Assembly: GCA_035713725.1 (NCBI GenBank)
Contig: DASTMZ010000009.1
Location: 1 to 16,332, forward strand
Origin: DASQPR01 sp035713725
GTDB taxonomy: Bacteria; Actinomycetota; Actinomycetes; Mycobacteriales; Micromonosporaceae
DNA length: 16,332 bases
Direction of reading: 5' to 3'
Both the position numbers and the translations under genes were made by a program. Shown one piece after another: positions 1 through 7,817 of the stretch. Position 1 is the first letter of the stretch; each line of letters starts with the position of its first letter. The notes beneath the pieces are model-generated. The model made no database searches. It saw nothing but the letters and a program-made list of their open reading frames with translations, and was not told where the DNA came from.

Positions 1-1
1 G

Positions 2-952
<951 letters not shown>

Positions 953-955
<3 letters not shown>

Positions 956-993
956 CCCGTCGCGGCTAGCTGACCCGTCGCGGCTAGCTGACC
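953..993. repeat. 18-bp tandem repeat, 2.3 copies, containing the sigA stop codon
   Basis: The unit TGACCCGTCGCGGCTAGC occurs at 953-970 and again without change at 971-988, followed by TGACC at 989-993. The first TGA is the sigA stop codon, so each copy repeats the stop in the same frame (18 bp is a multiple of three). It looks like a recent slippage duplication of the gene's 3' edge. Confidence 0.85.
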
Positions 994-1534
994 GGCGCCG
1001 ATGGCTCACGCGCCCGGTGGCTCACCGTGGCCGACACGCCACCTGCTGCGACACGCCCGACATTCATCTGTCCGCGAAATCGCCTGGAAGCTCGCCCTGT
1101 TATGGGTGGCTTCAGGTCGTTATCTGGACGTTGCCCGGTCGTGATCGTTGGCGTCGCAGGATGGTCCCAAGGCAGACTGTTGCAGGCCAGGTGCGATGGC
1201 CGGCCAAACGGGGCGAGCGTCCGGAGCGCAGTTGGTCCAACCAGGGCCAATGCCGCGACGCGAGTCCGGGTTCGAACCAGCGGTGGGCGTTCGACGCAAC
1301 CTGAACGCCCATTCCACCAGGCCCGGTGGCGAGCTTGATCGGCTGGGCCCGACGGCGAAAGCAGGCACCGGCGGCCGGCCGGCGCGCCAGCAAGGAATGG
1401 CAAGGCTCCGTCGGCACTGGCCGTCGATGTGACCTCGGCGACGCCGAGGGCGGGAGGGGAACGCACGGCTCCGGCCGGGCGTTGGAGGTTTACGTGGTTA
1501 GTGACGTGAGGTATTCGTTCGTCAGTGACGACCT
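994..1534. other. Gene-free stretch between sigA and the DUF7455 gene
   Basis: No reading frame here has a convincing start, ribosome site or protein-like composition on either strand. The long open frames are Arg/Pro/Ser-rich products of high GC. A near-perfect 17-nt palindrome (CCTCGGCG-a-CGCCGAGG) lies at 1433-1449. The stretch probably holds the sigA 3' UTR/terminator and the promoter and leader of the next gene, but I cannot place a clear -10/-35 pair. Confidence 0.5.
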
Positions 1535-1542
1535 GGAGGAGG
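1535..1542 (+). promoter_or_regulatory. Ribosome binding site of the DUF7455 gene
   Basis: GGAGGAGG lies four bases before the GTG at 1547. It fixes that start over other possible ones. Confidence 0.7.
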
Positions 1543-1546
1543 CGCT

Positions 1547-1780
1547 GTGACCCCCACTCTCACTCCGCCGCCGGAGACGGTGGCCGCACCAGCTGCTGAT
1601 GAACGCTGCGACCGCTGCGGGGCGGCCGGAAAGATCCGCTTCGTGCTCGCCGGCGGCGGTGAGCTGATCTTCTGCGGGCATCACGCGAACAAGTACGCAG
1701 CCGACCTGACCAAGATCGCCGTACAGGTTGGTGCCGACCCTGAGTTCGAATGGCGAAGCAAGGACGACTCGGCCAACTGA
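1547..1780 (+). CDS. DUF7455 small zinc-binding protein
   Basis: This is a 77-residue protein of the actinobacterial DUF7455 type, often found near housekeeping sigma factor genes. Its function is unknown. A flexible Thr/Pro/Ala-rich N-terminus is followed by a compact metal-site pattern: CDRCGAAGKIRF at about 20-31, then GGGELIFCGHHANKY at about 36-50. The CxxC plus CxHH arrangement suggests one zinc ion. The GTG start at 1547 is chosen because a strong GGAGGAGG sits at 1535-1542, four bases upstream. It stands alone on the plus strand after the long gap and converges on the DUF3039 gene, with a hairpin between them. A role in nucleic-acid binding would be a guess. Confidence 0.85.
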   Translation: MTPTLTPPPETVAAPAADERCDRCGAAGKIRFVLAGGGELIFCGHHANKYAADLTKIAVQVGADPEFEWRSKDDSAN

Positions 1781-1836
1781 CGCACGAGCGTAGGTGACGG
1801 CGAGGAGCCGACAGGTCGAAAGCGACGATATAGCGC

Positions 1837-1872
1837 CGAGTGGGGCGCCACCGGACATCCGCGCCCCACTCG
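1837..1872. terminator. Bidirectional hairpin terminator between convergent genes
   Basis: A perfect 12-bp inverted repeat, CGAGTGGGGCGC (1837-1848) and GCGCCCCACTCG (1861-1872), encloses a 12-nt loop. It lies between the stop codons of the plus-strand DUF7455 gene (1780) and the minus-strand DUF3039 gene (1893). There is no T-run, which is common for actinobacterial hairpin terminators. Confidence 0.75.
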
Positions 1873-1892
1873 TGCTCGGCTGCTTGGCGCGG

Positions 1893-2132
1893 TCAGCTGG
1901 GATCGGGCGTGTACGAGAGATCGTCGTTCTCGTAGATCTCCTTGCAGGCCGGGCACACCGGTGAACCGGGCTTGGCCACCTTCGTCACCGGGAACTTGAA
2001 TCCGCACAGCGCCTCGACGTACGTGCCGAGCACCGCGCTCTCGGTCATCTTCGTCTTGTCGACGTAGTGGAACATCTCCGGACCGGTGTCGGCCTCCCGA
2101 ACCTCCGGCCGCTCCTGGACTTCGGTAGTCAT
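1893..2132 (-). CDS. DUF3039 domain protein
   Basis: This 79-residue protein matches the actinobacterial DUF3039 family, a small conserved family of unknown function commonly encoded near sigA. Visible features are a short acidic N-terminus (about 1-20), FHYVDKTKMTESAVLGTYV at about 21-39, then ALCGFKFPVT and PVCPACKEIY at about 41-67. The His and the Cys residues (CG then CPAC) look like a zinc ribbon. The open frame runs upstream to 2228, but the ATG at 2132 is chosen: GGAGGT lies eight bases before it (acctcc at 2141-2146 on the plus strand), and the upstream extension is Arg/Pro-rich and not family-like. The membrane protein gene ends 43 bp upstream on the same strand, so the two may be co-transcribed. 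Confidence 0.88.
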   Translation of the reverse strand: MTTEVQERPEVREADTGPEMFHYVDKTKMTESAVLGTYVEALCGFKFPVTKVAKPGSPVCPACKEIYENDDLSYTPDPS

Positions 2133-2175
2133 CCGCGGGCACCTCCAGCGTTCAAGTGTGCCAGAGCGCGCCGGC

Positions 2176-2823
2176 TCATCCGACCGCCGACCGAGGCGCC
2201 GCCGGGGCCGTCTGGAACGACCCGGCACACTGCTGGGTGAGGGCGCCGATCGGGCGCCCGTCCGGCGTCAGCTTGAAGTCGTAGTCGCCCTGAGCCGTCG
2301 ACACGAGGATGTCCGAGTTGCCGGAAAACTTCACGCTGTACAGCTCGCAGGGTGCCCCCAGATTGCCCGCGATCTTGGTGCCAAGCCCGCTACCGGTGAA
2401 GACCTGCAGCTCCCGGTACGTGCCGATGTTGACGGATGCGACGTGACGCGAGCCATCGGGCGACGACGCGATGATGGTCGGCTGGTAGATGAAGAAGTCG
2501 AACCCGTGTGTGAGCCCGGCGCCGACGAACAGCAGCGCGGCCAGCGCCAGCAGCAGGAAGCGTGTCATCATGCGCCGGTTTTGCGCCGCGGAGTTGCGCA
2601 CCGGCGTCAACACGATCAGTGCCACCACACCGAGCACGATGATGCCGCCGAGGCCCGTCAGGTAGTTCTCGAAGTGACTGCGGAGGAATACCGAGTCGCG
2701 CGTAACGCGATCCAGTGCAAATAAGACAAGAGCGATCAACCCCGTGAGACAGACCACGGCACCGATCACCCGGCGGGTCCACGACAGACGTTGCCGTGGC
2801 GGCGAGTATTCGACGGTCGTCAT
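2176..2823 (-). CDS. Hypothetical membrane protein with three TM helices and a C-terminal exported domain
   Basis: I do not recognise the family. From the ATG at 2823 the protein is 215 residues. Three hydrophobic segments are visible at roughly 18-38, 56-74 and 87-104. A domain of about 110 residues follows (FFIYQPTIIASSPDGSRHVA onward), rich in beta-like stretches (RELQVFTG, LYSVKFSG, DILVSTAQGDYDFKL), with two cysteines at 159 and 199 that could form a disulfide outside the cell. The SSPDGSRH segment resembles one blade of a WD40/TolB-like propeller, but only one copy is seen. The start at 2823 lacks a good Shine-Dalgarno sequence. The open frame continues to 3051, but that extension runs antisense into psuG and has poor composition. 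It is divergent from psuG across 57 bp, and the DUF3039 gene follows it on the same strand. Confidence 0.7.
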   Translation of the reverse strand: MTTVEYSPPRQRLSWTRRVIGAVVCLTGLIALVLFALDRVTRDSVFLRSHFENYLTGLGGIIVLGVVALIVLTPVRNSAAQNRRMMTRFLLLALAALLFVGAGLTHGFDFFIYQPTIIASSPDGSRHVASVNIGTYRELQVFTGSGLGTKIAGNLGAPCELYSVKFSGNSDILVSTAQGDYDFKLTPDGRPIGALTQQCAGSFQTAPAAPRSAVG

Positions 2824-2867
2824 GCTGTGTATCTTCGCAACTGATGGCCGGTTCCTGTCGACCCCGG

Positions 2868-2873
2868 TACCGT
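2868..2873 (+). promoter_or_regulatory. Putative -10 element for leaderless psuG transcription
   Basis: TACCGT ends seven bases before the psuG ATG, and no Shine-Dalgarno sequence is present there. Actinobacterial leaderless genes typically have a TAnnnT -10 box at this distance. No clear -35 box was found. Confidence 0.4.
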
Positions 2874-2880
2874 AACGATC

Positions 2881-3888
2881 ATGTCCGGCTACCCGACTGC
2901 GTACCCCATCCGGGTGCACCCTCGCGTGTCCGACGTGCTGCACGCGGGTGGTCCGGTCGTCGCACTTGAGTCGACGATCGTCGCGCATGGCCTGCCTCGT
3001 CCGGACAATCTGACCGTGGCTCGCGACGTCGAGCAGGAGGTCCGCGCACACGGTGCGGAGCCTGCGACGATCGGCATGGTCGACGGTCAGCTGTGGGTCG
3101 GGCTCGACGACGACCAGCTCACCACGTTGGCGACAGCGGACAGTGTTGCGAAGCTCTCGGTGCGTGATCTGTCAATCGCCGGTGCGCAGGCGGTCAACGG
3201 GGCCACGACGGTGGCCAGCACGGCCGCGATCGCTGCCTCGGTGGGGATTCCGGTCTTCGCGACCGGTGGACTCGGCGGCGTGCACCGGAACGCGGCCCAG
3301 TCGTACGACGAATCCGCCGACCTGACCACGCTCGCTGGCACACCGGTCACGGTCGTGTGCGCCGGCGTCAAGTCGATCCTCGACGTACCCGCCACGCTGG
3401 AACGGCTGGAGACGCTTGGCGTGACGGTCGTCGGGTACCGCACTCGGCAGTTCCCCGGGTTCTTCGTAGCCGATAGCGGCTACCAGGTCGACTGGTCGGT
3501 CGACGGGCCGGAACAGGTCGCCGAGGTGATGCGCGCGGCACGGGAGCAGGAGCTGACCGACGCCGCCGTGATCGTCGCGAACCCGTTGCCCGCGGACGAG
3601 CAACTCGATCCGGAGCTACACGACCGTACGCTCGCCGACGGGCTGTCCATCATGGAGCGCGACGGCGTCAGTGGGAAGGCGGTCACGCCGTTCCTGCTCG
3701 CGCACTTCCACGATGCGACGCGTGGACAGAGCCTTGCGGTCAACGTACGGATCATCCTCCGCAACGCCGCGCTCGCCGCGCGGATCGCCGTTGCGTGGGC
3801 CACGCTGGCTCGTCCGACCGTGGCTCCGCTGTTCTCCGACGAGGCGTCAACGCTCTACGCCGACGGCACGGGCGCCGCGCCGGCATGA
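2881..3888 (+). CDS. psuG: Pseudouridine-5'-phosphate glycosidase PsuG
   Basis: This enzyme reversibly cleaves the C-C bond of pseudouridine 5'-phosphate to give uracil and ribose 5-phosphate, so that modified nucleoside from RNA turnover can be reused. The protein is 335 residues, slightly longer than E. coli YeiN. Family blocks are visible in order: VALESTIVAHGLPRP near 27-41, GMVDGQLWVGL near 65-75, NGATTVASTAAIAA near 106-119, FATGGLGGVHR near 126-136, SADL at 145-148, TVVCAGVKSILD near 157-168 and VANPLP. By alignment from memory, Lys164 is the catalytic Schiff-base lysine, Asp147 the metal ligand and Glu30 an active-site acid. All are present. Its stop overlaps the ATG of the next gene (ATGA), so it is translationally coupled to the kinase that makes its substrate. 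The C-terminal 20 residues or so are an Ala-rich extension. Confidence 0.95.
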   Translation: MSGYPTAYPIRVHPRVSDVLHAGGPVVALESTIVAHGLPRPDNLTVARDVEQEVRAHGAEPATIGMVDGQLWVGLDDDQLTTLATADSVAKLSVRDLSIAGAQAVNGATTVASTAAIAASVGIPVFATGGLGGVHRNAAQSYDESADLTTLAGTPVTVVCAGVKSILDVPATLERLETLGVTVVGYRTRQFPGFFVADSGYQVDWSVDGPEQVAEVMRAAREQELTDAAVIVANPLPADEQLDPELHDRTLADGLSIMERDGVSGKAVTPFLLAHFHDATRGQSLAVNVRIILRNAALAARIAVAWATLARPTVAPLFSDEASTLYADGTGAAPA

Positions 3889-4841
3889 CGGGCCGCGTCA
3901 TCGTCGTCGGCGATGTCGTCACCGATGTTGTCGGCGTGGTCGAGCCGGCAATCGTCGAGGGATCCGATACGCCGGCACGGATCACCGTGACCGGCGGAGG
4001 CGGCGGCGCGAACACCGCCGCCTGGCTCGCCCACGCAGGCGCGCCCGTGACGCTATGCGCGGCGGTCGGCATAGACGCGGCCGGCACCGCGCGCATCGAC
4101 GAACTTCTCTCCGCTGGGGTCACCTGCGTGGCCGGCGAGCATGCGGACGCCGTGACGGGCAGCGTCATCGTGCTGTCGCGTGCGCGCTCCGGTGTGGCGG
4201 AACGCACCATGATCAGTGACCGCGGCGCTAACAACCTGCTCACGCCCGCCGATGTGGATGCCGCGTTCGCCGCCGCGCCGGATGCCGTACACCTGCATCT
4301 GTCTGGGTACACGCTGCTGCATTCGGGCTCCAACGCGGCCGGGCGTCATGCGCTCGAGAACGCGCTTGGCCGCGGCCTCACGGTGAGCGTGGATGCTGGA
4401 TCGGCCGCGCCGCTGCGGGAGGTCGGTGGTCCCGCTTTCATTTCGTGGGTACGCCGTGCCGACGTGCTGCTCGCCAACGGCGAGGAGGCGGCCGTATTGA
4501 TCGGAGACACCGGATCAGGCACTCCGCCGCTCGGTCCGAACGAATTGGCGGCGGCGCTCGCGACGCGTTTGGAGGGCAGTACGGAGGCCGGCGGGATCGT
4601 GGTCGTCAAGCTGGGCGCGGCGGGCGCGGTGGCGGTGACGGGCCGGGGCGCGGTGCTGCGCGTACCCGCGTCTGCCGTGGTGGCCGAGGACGTTACCGGC
4701 GCAGGCGATGCATTTGCCGCTGGCTTTCTCATCGCGTGGCTGGGAAGCGGGGATGTTGGCGCGGCGCTGGCCGCGGGTGCGGACCTTGGCGCGGTCGCGG
4801 TGACCACGGTTGGCGGGCGACCGGTCGGCCAAGGCGGGTGA
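3885..4841 (+). CDS. psuK: PfkB-family kinase, probable pseudouridine kinase
   Basis: This is a 318-residue ribokinase/PfkB-fold sugar kinase. The family's two signatures are visible: the N-terminal glycine-rich GGGGGANTAAWLAHAG (37-52), and the C-terminal DVTGAGDAFAAGF (269-281), whose TGAGD supplies the anion hole and catalytic base Asp275. NGEE at 198-201 is the conserved N..E segment. Next to psuG the likely reaction is ATP-dependent phosphorylation of pseudouridine to pseudouridine 5'-phosphate. Sugar specificity cannot be read from the sequence, so another nucleoside or ribose-like substrate remains possible. The ATG at 3885 is chosen because it overlaps the psuG stop (ATGA). The open frame upstream to 3795 is only the psuG 3' end in another frame. 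It converges on the DUF3099 gene, 41 bp apart. Confidence 0.87.
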   Translation: MTGRVIVVGDVVTDVVGVVEPAIVEGSDTPARITVTGGGGGANTAAWLAHAGAPVTLCAAVGIDAAGTARIDELLSAGVTCVAGEHADAVTGSVIVLSRARSGVAERTMISDRGANNLLTPADVDAAFAAAPDAVHLHLSGYTLLHSGSNAAGRHALENALGRGLTVSVDAGSAAPLREVGGPAFISWVRRADVLLANGEEAAVLIGDTGSGTPPLGPNELAAALATRLEGSTEAGGIVVVKLGAAGAVAVTGRGAVLRVPASAVVAEDVTGAGDAFAAGFLIAWLGSGDVGAALAAGADLGAVAVTTVGGRPVGQGG

Positions 4842-4882
4842 TGGCCGTTCGCCGGACCGTCGAGTCGCACGCTGGCCGGACG

Positions 4883-5224
4883 TCAGGGATCGAGATCGAT
4901 GACGCGGTGCGGCTCCTCGGGTGAGCCGGGGGTCAAGGCACGTTGATCCAGTGGCTGTACGTTCGTGGCCTGATAGTGGCGCTTAGGCATCCGATCGTTC
5001 GCCAGAATGACGGCGAGCCACGGGACGATGAACATGCCGAAGAGCAGGATCGGCACCCATAGCCACACCAATGGCGCGTGAATCTTGACAAGCAGCACGA
5101 TCACCACGAGGCAGACCGCGCGGATGGACATCATCACGACGTAGCGAACTTCGCGGTGGTGCAACTGTTCGGCCTGGCTCGGGGACGCATCGGTAATGCG
5201 CATCGGGCGAGGACTTCGGGCCAC
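4883..5224 (-). CDS. DUF3099 membrane protein
   Basis: This is a small integral membrane protein of the actinobacterial DUF3099 family, of unknown function. From the GTG at 5224 it is 113 residues. The N-terminal cytoplasmic part carries the family start MRITDASPSQAEQ. Two hydrophobic helices follow at about 32-48 and 52-74, the second ending in PWLAVILANDR, a typical DUF3099 block. The tail is hydrophilic. The GTG is preferred over the ATG at 5203 because GGGAGGAG (5230-5237 on the complement) sits five bases upstream of it, while the ATG has no ribosome site. The choice adds seven residues (MARSPRP). It converges on the psuK stop at 4841. Confidence 0.85.
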   Translation of the reverse strand: MARSPRPMRITDASPSQAEQLHHREVRYVVMMSIRAVCLVVIVLLVKIHAPLVWLWVPILLFGMFIVPWLAVILANDRMPKRHYQATNVQPLDQRALTPGSPEEPHRVIDLDP

Positions 5225-5229
5225 GCCAT

Positions 5230-5237
5230 CTCCTCCC
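5230..5237 (-). promoter_or_regulatory. Ribosome binding site deciding the GTG start of DUF3099
   Basis: Read on the minus strand, GGGAGGAG lies five bases before GTG at 5224 and 26 bases before the in-frame ATG at 5203. The GTG is therefore the likely start. Confidence 0.65.
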
Positions 5238-5417
5238 AGCGGACCACGTCGTGCCGGGCCGGCGCCAAGCGCAACGTCTTTACGAATCCATCCTTGCACC
5301 GTGCCCGCAGACACGTCCAAGGTGCCGTCGCCGCATCGGGTTCGGGTCGTGGCGGAGGTCTTGGCGGCAGTGTTCGAGGTCGATTCTTCGCCGCCGCTGT
5401 CGTGCGGTGATAGCCGG

Positions 5418-5446
5418 GCCGCCGGGGCGACAAGGCACCCGGCGGC
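5418..5446. terminator. Hairpin downstream of the TPR gene
   Basis: A perfect 9-bp inverted repeat, GCCGCCGGG (5418-5426) and CCCGGCGGC (5438-5446), has an 11-nt loop. It starts 13 bases past the stop of the minus-strand TPR gene and has no T-run on that strand. On the plus strand it is followed by a short TTTCT. It is a plausible intrinsic terminator. Confidence 0.5.
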
Positions 5447-5458
5447 GCGTTTCTGTGA

Positions 5459-6316
5459 TCAACTACGCGGGCTTAGATCCGCGTCGCCCGGCTTGCCACC
5501 CAACTCGGCCAGGCGAGCAAGCCGGTCCGGTTCGCTGCCGGCCAACCACTCGTCGGCAGAGAGCACCTCGTGCGCCCGCGCGAAGTGTGGCCGGGCCTCG
5601 TCTGGCCGGCCGAGAGCCAACATGAGCTCGCCCAACTCTTCCTGCACGTACCCGTCCGAGTCGACCTTCTCCGCGAGATCCTGCTGGATCGCCAGCGCTT
5701 CCTCGTAACGGCCGAGCGACCGCAGTCCGCGGGCGACCGTCCACCGTGCGATGTTGAGCGGGCCGACGTCGCCCTGTTCCTCGCGAAACGCGAGGGCGCG
5801 CTGCCACACTGCCAGGGCCTCGTCGTTGCGGCCCAAGTCATGCAGCGTCCAGCCGAGGTTGTTGCTGACCGAGCCGATCCAACGACGGGCACGCGGGTCG
5901 TCCGACGCGCCGGCGACGGCGAGCGCGCGCTCGGCCCACGGAATTTGCGCGGCACCCGACTCGACAATGGCCATCATGTGCGCGGCGTCGGCCGCGAGAG
6001 CATCCAGCCCAGCCGCCTCCGCCTCAGCCAGCGCGGCGAGGAAATGCGGCCGGGCGGCACCGGGGTCGCCACTGGAGTTGAGCACCCGGCCACGCTCCAG
6101 TTCGGCGTACGTCCGCACGAGCGGGGCCGCGTCGTCCTGGGGCACCGCATCGAGTTCGGCGTTGGCCTCGGTGAAGCGGCGCTGCAGTCCCAGCGCGCGG
6201 GCCAGTTGAGTGCGCAGCACCAGCGCGTCGTTGCCCGACGCCGAGGCCAACGCGGCCCGGAACCGCTCCTCGCTGACGCCCGGCCGGTCGAAATCCCACA
6301 GCTCGGCAAGATCCAT
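5459..6316 (-). CDS. Tetratricopeptide repeat (TPR) protein
   Basis: This is a 285-residue all-helical repeat protein, probably a cytoplasmic scaffold for protein contacts. No catalytic domain, signal peptide or membrane segment is seen. TPR-like helix pairs are visible throughout, for example RTQLARALGLQRRFTEANAE near 35-54, YAELERGRVLNSSGDPGAA near 70-88, NNLGWTLHDLGRNDEALAVW near 152-171, ARGLRSLGRYEEALAIQQ near 195-212 and LGELMLALGRPDEARPHF near 228-245. The last three follow the TPR consensus (G/A at position 8, LGR at the turn, A at 20) closely. The ATG at 6316 is chosen because GGAGGA (6324-6329 on the complement) lies seven bases upstream. The open frame to 6397 adds sequence that is not repeat-like. 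The binding partner is unknown. It lies between the DUF3099 and HhH-GPD genes, all on the minus strand. Confidence 0.85.
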   Translation of the reverse strand: MDLAELWDFDRPGVSEERFRAALASASGNDALVLRTQLARALGLQRRFTEANAELDAVPQDDAAPLVRTYAELERGRVLNSSGDPGAARPHFLAALAEAEAAGLDALAADAAHMMAIVESGAAQIPWAERALAVAGASDDPRARRWIGSVSNNLGWTLHDLGRNDEALAVWQRALAFREEQGDVGPLNIARWTVARGLRSLGRYEEALAIQQDLAEKVDSDGYVQEELGELMLALGRPDEARPHFARAHEVLSADEWLAGSEPDRLARLAELGGKPGDADLSPRS

Positions 6317-6463
6317 CAACCAATCCTCCGGCACACACGCCCGCATCACAACGTGATCCGGGCCTTCTAACACTGGCGCGCGAGGACCACGACACAACTT
6401 CCACGTGCGCCTCGTGCGGGCGAACCTGATCGGCGGCAGCTGGGTAACCGCGCCACCGGCAGG

Positions 6464-7060
6464 TCAGCCGGCCTCAGCAGCCTTGGCCTCGATCTTCATC
6501 TGCTTCTTATACGACCGCACCTCGGCCAGGCTGGCTGCGTCGGTGATGTCGGCGACCGACTTGCGTGCGCCGTCCACGCCGAACTCGCCGGCCGCTTCCC
6601 GCCAACCCTCGGGCTGCACATCGAATTGCTTGCCCAGCAATGCCGTGAAGATCTGCGCCTTCTGCTTGCCGAAGCCGGGCAAGGTGCCGATCCGCTTGAC
6701 CAGGTCGGCGCCGTCGGCGGCACCGGTCCACACCGATGCCGCGTCGCCGTCGAAATCATCCGCGATCACGCGGCAAAGCTTCTGCGTCCGCTCCGCCATC
6801 GCGGCCGGGAACCGGTGAATCGCCGGCGGCTTGGCGAACTTGGCCGAAAAGTCTTGCGGATCATGGTCAGCAAGGGCACGCGCGTCCAGCGTCTTGACGT
6901 CCAGGCGCTCGGCCAGGACATATGGACCATTGAACGCTTTCTCCAGCGGGATCTGCTGGTCGAGAAGCATTGCGATGAGCAGCGCGAGTGGATCCTGCCG
7001 CAGCATGTCGTCGGCGGCCGGCTCCTGCGCGAGAAACAACTCGGACATGTTCGTCAGCAT
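6464..7060 (-). CDS. HhH-GPD-type base excision DNA repair protein (TIGR03252-like)
   Basis: This is a 198-residue protein of the actinobacterial HhH-GPD family, related to AlkA/endonuclease III DNA glycosylases that excise damaged bases. The family start is visible: LFLAQEPAADDMLRQDPLAL, followed by LIAMLLDQQIPLEKAFNGPY. A helix-hairpin-helix follows at about 122-143 (KRIGTLPGFGKQKAQIFTAL), the DNA backbone-binding element. No iron-sulfur cysteine cluster of the Nth type is present. Which residue is the catalytic aspartate is not clear from sequence alone, and the damaged base removed is unknown. The C-terminus is a Lys/Ala-rich tail. The ATG at 7060 is chosen with GGAGG eight bases upstream; an ATG at 7048 (MSELFLAQ) is the alternative. 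This is the last backbone-like gene before the accessory stretch. Confidence 0.87.
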   Translation of the reverse strand: MLTNMSELFLAQEPAADDMLRQDPLALLIAMLLDQQIPLEKAFNGPYVLAERLDVKTLDARALADHDPQDFSAKFAKPPAIHRFPAAMAERTQKLCRVIADDFDGDAASVWTGAADGADLVKRIGTLPGFGKQKAQIFTALLGKQFDVQPEGWREAAGEFGVDGARKSVADITDAASLAEVRSYKKQMKIEAKAAEAG

Positions 7061-7379
7061 GGCAGACGCCTCCGACGAAGGCAGCCTCCGGTTCGGTGCA
7101 TGCCGGTTCTGCGGTCGGTTGTGGGACTCCAGCCAGTTGCGGTTCGGGGTACCGGCGAAATCATCAAACGGGCCGGAGGTCTGCGACGACCGCAACCACC
7201 GTTGGCGCGAGTTTGCCGGTCATGCGACGGATACCCATCGGCGCGACGTGGCATTTGGTGAGGTCGCAATCCTTTTGTGGATAACGGATTTGTAGGGTGG
7301 AAGAAACCGATGAGCTTCGATATCGTGTCCGGCGGATGTGAGGGTGCTGTGGTCGGTCAATGACGTTCGGGGAGGTGCT
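7061..7379. other. Divergent intergenic region between the HhH-GPD gene and the type VII cassette
   Basis: This region must hold the promoters of the minus-strand repair gene and the plus-strand WXG-like operon. An AT-rich patch at about 7271-7298 (TTTTGTGGATAACGG, then TAGGGT at 7293-7298) is the best plus-strand promoter candidate, but no well-spaced -35/-10 pair is clear. A short open frame of 17 codons, ATG at 7310 to TGA at 7363, has a GGAAG seven or so bases upstream. It might be a leader peptide, but support is thin. Confidence 0.4.
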
Positions 7380-7817
7380 GTGACACCCGACGGGGACGCA
7401 TCGCCGCCGCTCGCGATCGACGTTGACCCGAACAAGGTCACCGGATTCGCCGACACCCTGAAGGCGAACGTGCAGGGAACGATCGCACCAACGGCACCAG
7501 GGCTGACCAACACCCTCAGCACCGGAGTCACGTTCGGCCACGGCAGTCCGAGCGTCGCGCTCCAGGCAATGCTCGATACGTACGCAAATTGTCTGATCAC
7601 GATGACCCAACAGCTCAAGAACGTCGGAACGTGTGTCGACATATTGGTCAGCGTCGCGAACCAGATCAGCGCGAATTACTCGTCCAGCGACCAACTCGCC
7701 GCAGCCTCCATCGGCGACATCAACGAAGTCGTCCTCGGCGCGGTTGCAACCGTGCTCGCCAAGCAGGTCCCGCCCATGCCGACCGGCGGCGGCCGCGATG
7801 AGCCGCGGTACGCATGA
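7380..7817 (+). CDS. WXG100-like type VII secretion substrate
   Basis: This is a 145-residue helical protein, probably a type VII (ESX-like) secretion substrate or chaperone partner. Two long amphipathic stretches flank a central turn: the first is around 17-45 and the second around 58-128 (ALQAMLDTYANCLITM onward). The Trp-x-Gly of classical WXG100 proteins is missing; FGHGSPSVAL at 52-61 takes its place. The motif YSSSD (Tyr100 to Asp104) fits the YxxxD/E general secretion signal of mycobacterial T7SS. It is longer than the 100-residue family norm, with a Pro/Gly tail. The GTG at 7380 is chosen because GGGGAGG sits at 7369-7375, although the spacing is short (four bases). Its stop overlaps the next start by ATGA. 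The function is inferred from the fold pattern and the mycosin nearby. Confidence 0.65.
   Translation: MTPDGDASPPLAIDVDPNKVTGFADTLKANVQGTIAPTAPGLTNTLSTGVTFGHGSPSVALQAMLDTYANCLITMTQQLKNVGTCVDILVSVANQISANYSSSDQLAAASIGDINEVVLGAVATVLAKQVPPMPTGGGRDEPRYA

Noticed and set aside
1225..1300. tRNA-like pieces: a D-arm-like GCAGTTGGTC and a T-loop-like GGTTCGAACC about 40 bases apart
   Set aside because: The T stem does not pair (CCGGG against CAGCG), no matching D stem or acceptor stem is found, and no anticodon arm can be drawn.
984..1466. 160-codon open frame on the minus strand
   Set aside because: Composition is Arg/Pro/Ala/Thr-rich without family-like blocks, no ribosome site is present, and several equally long frames overlap it on both strands, as expected from high GC.
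5570..6370. 266-codon plus-strand open frame across the TPR gene
   Set aside because: The minus-strand frame shows clear TPR periodicity and a good ribosome site; the plus frame has neither.
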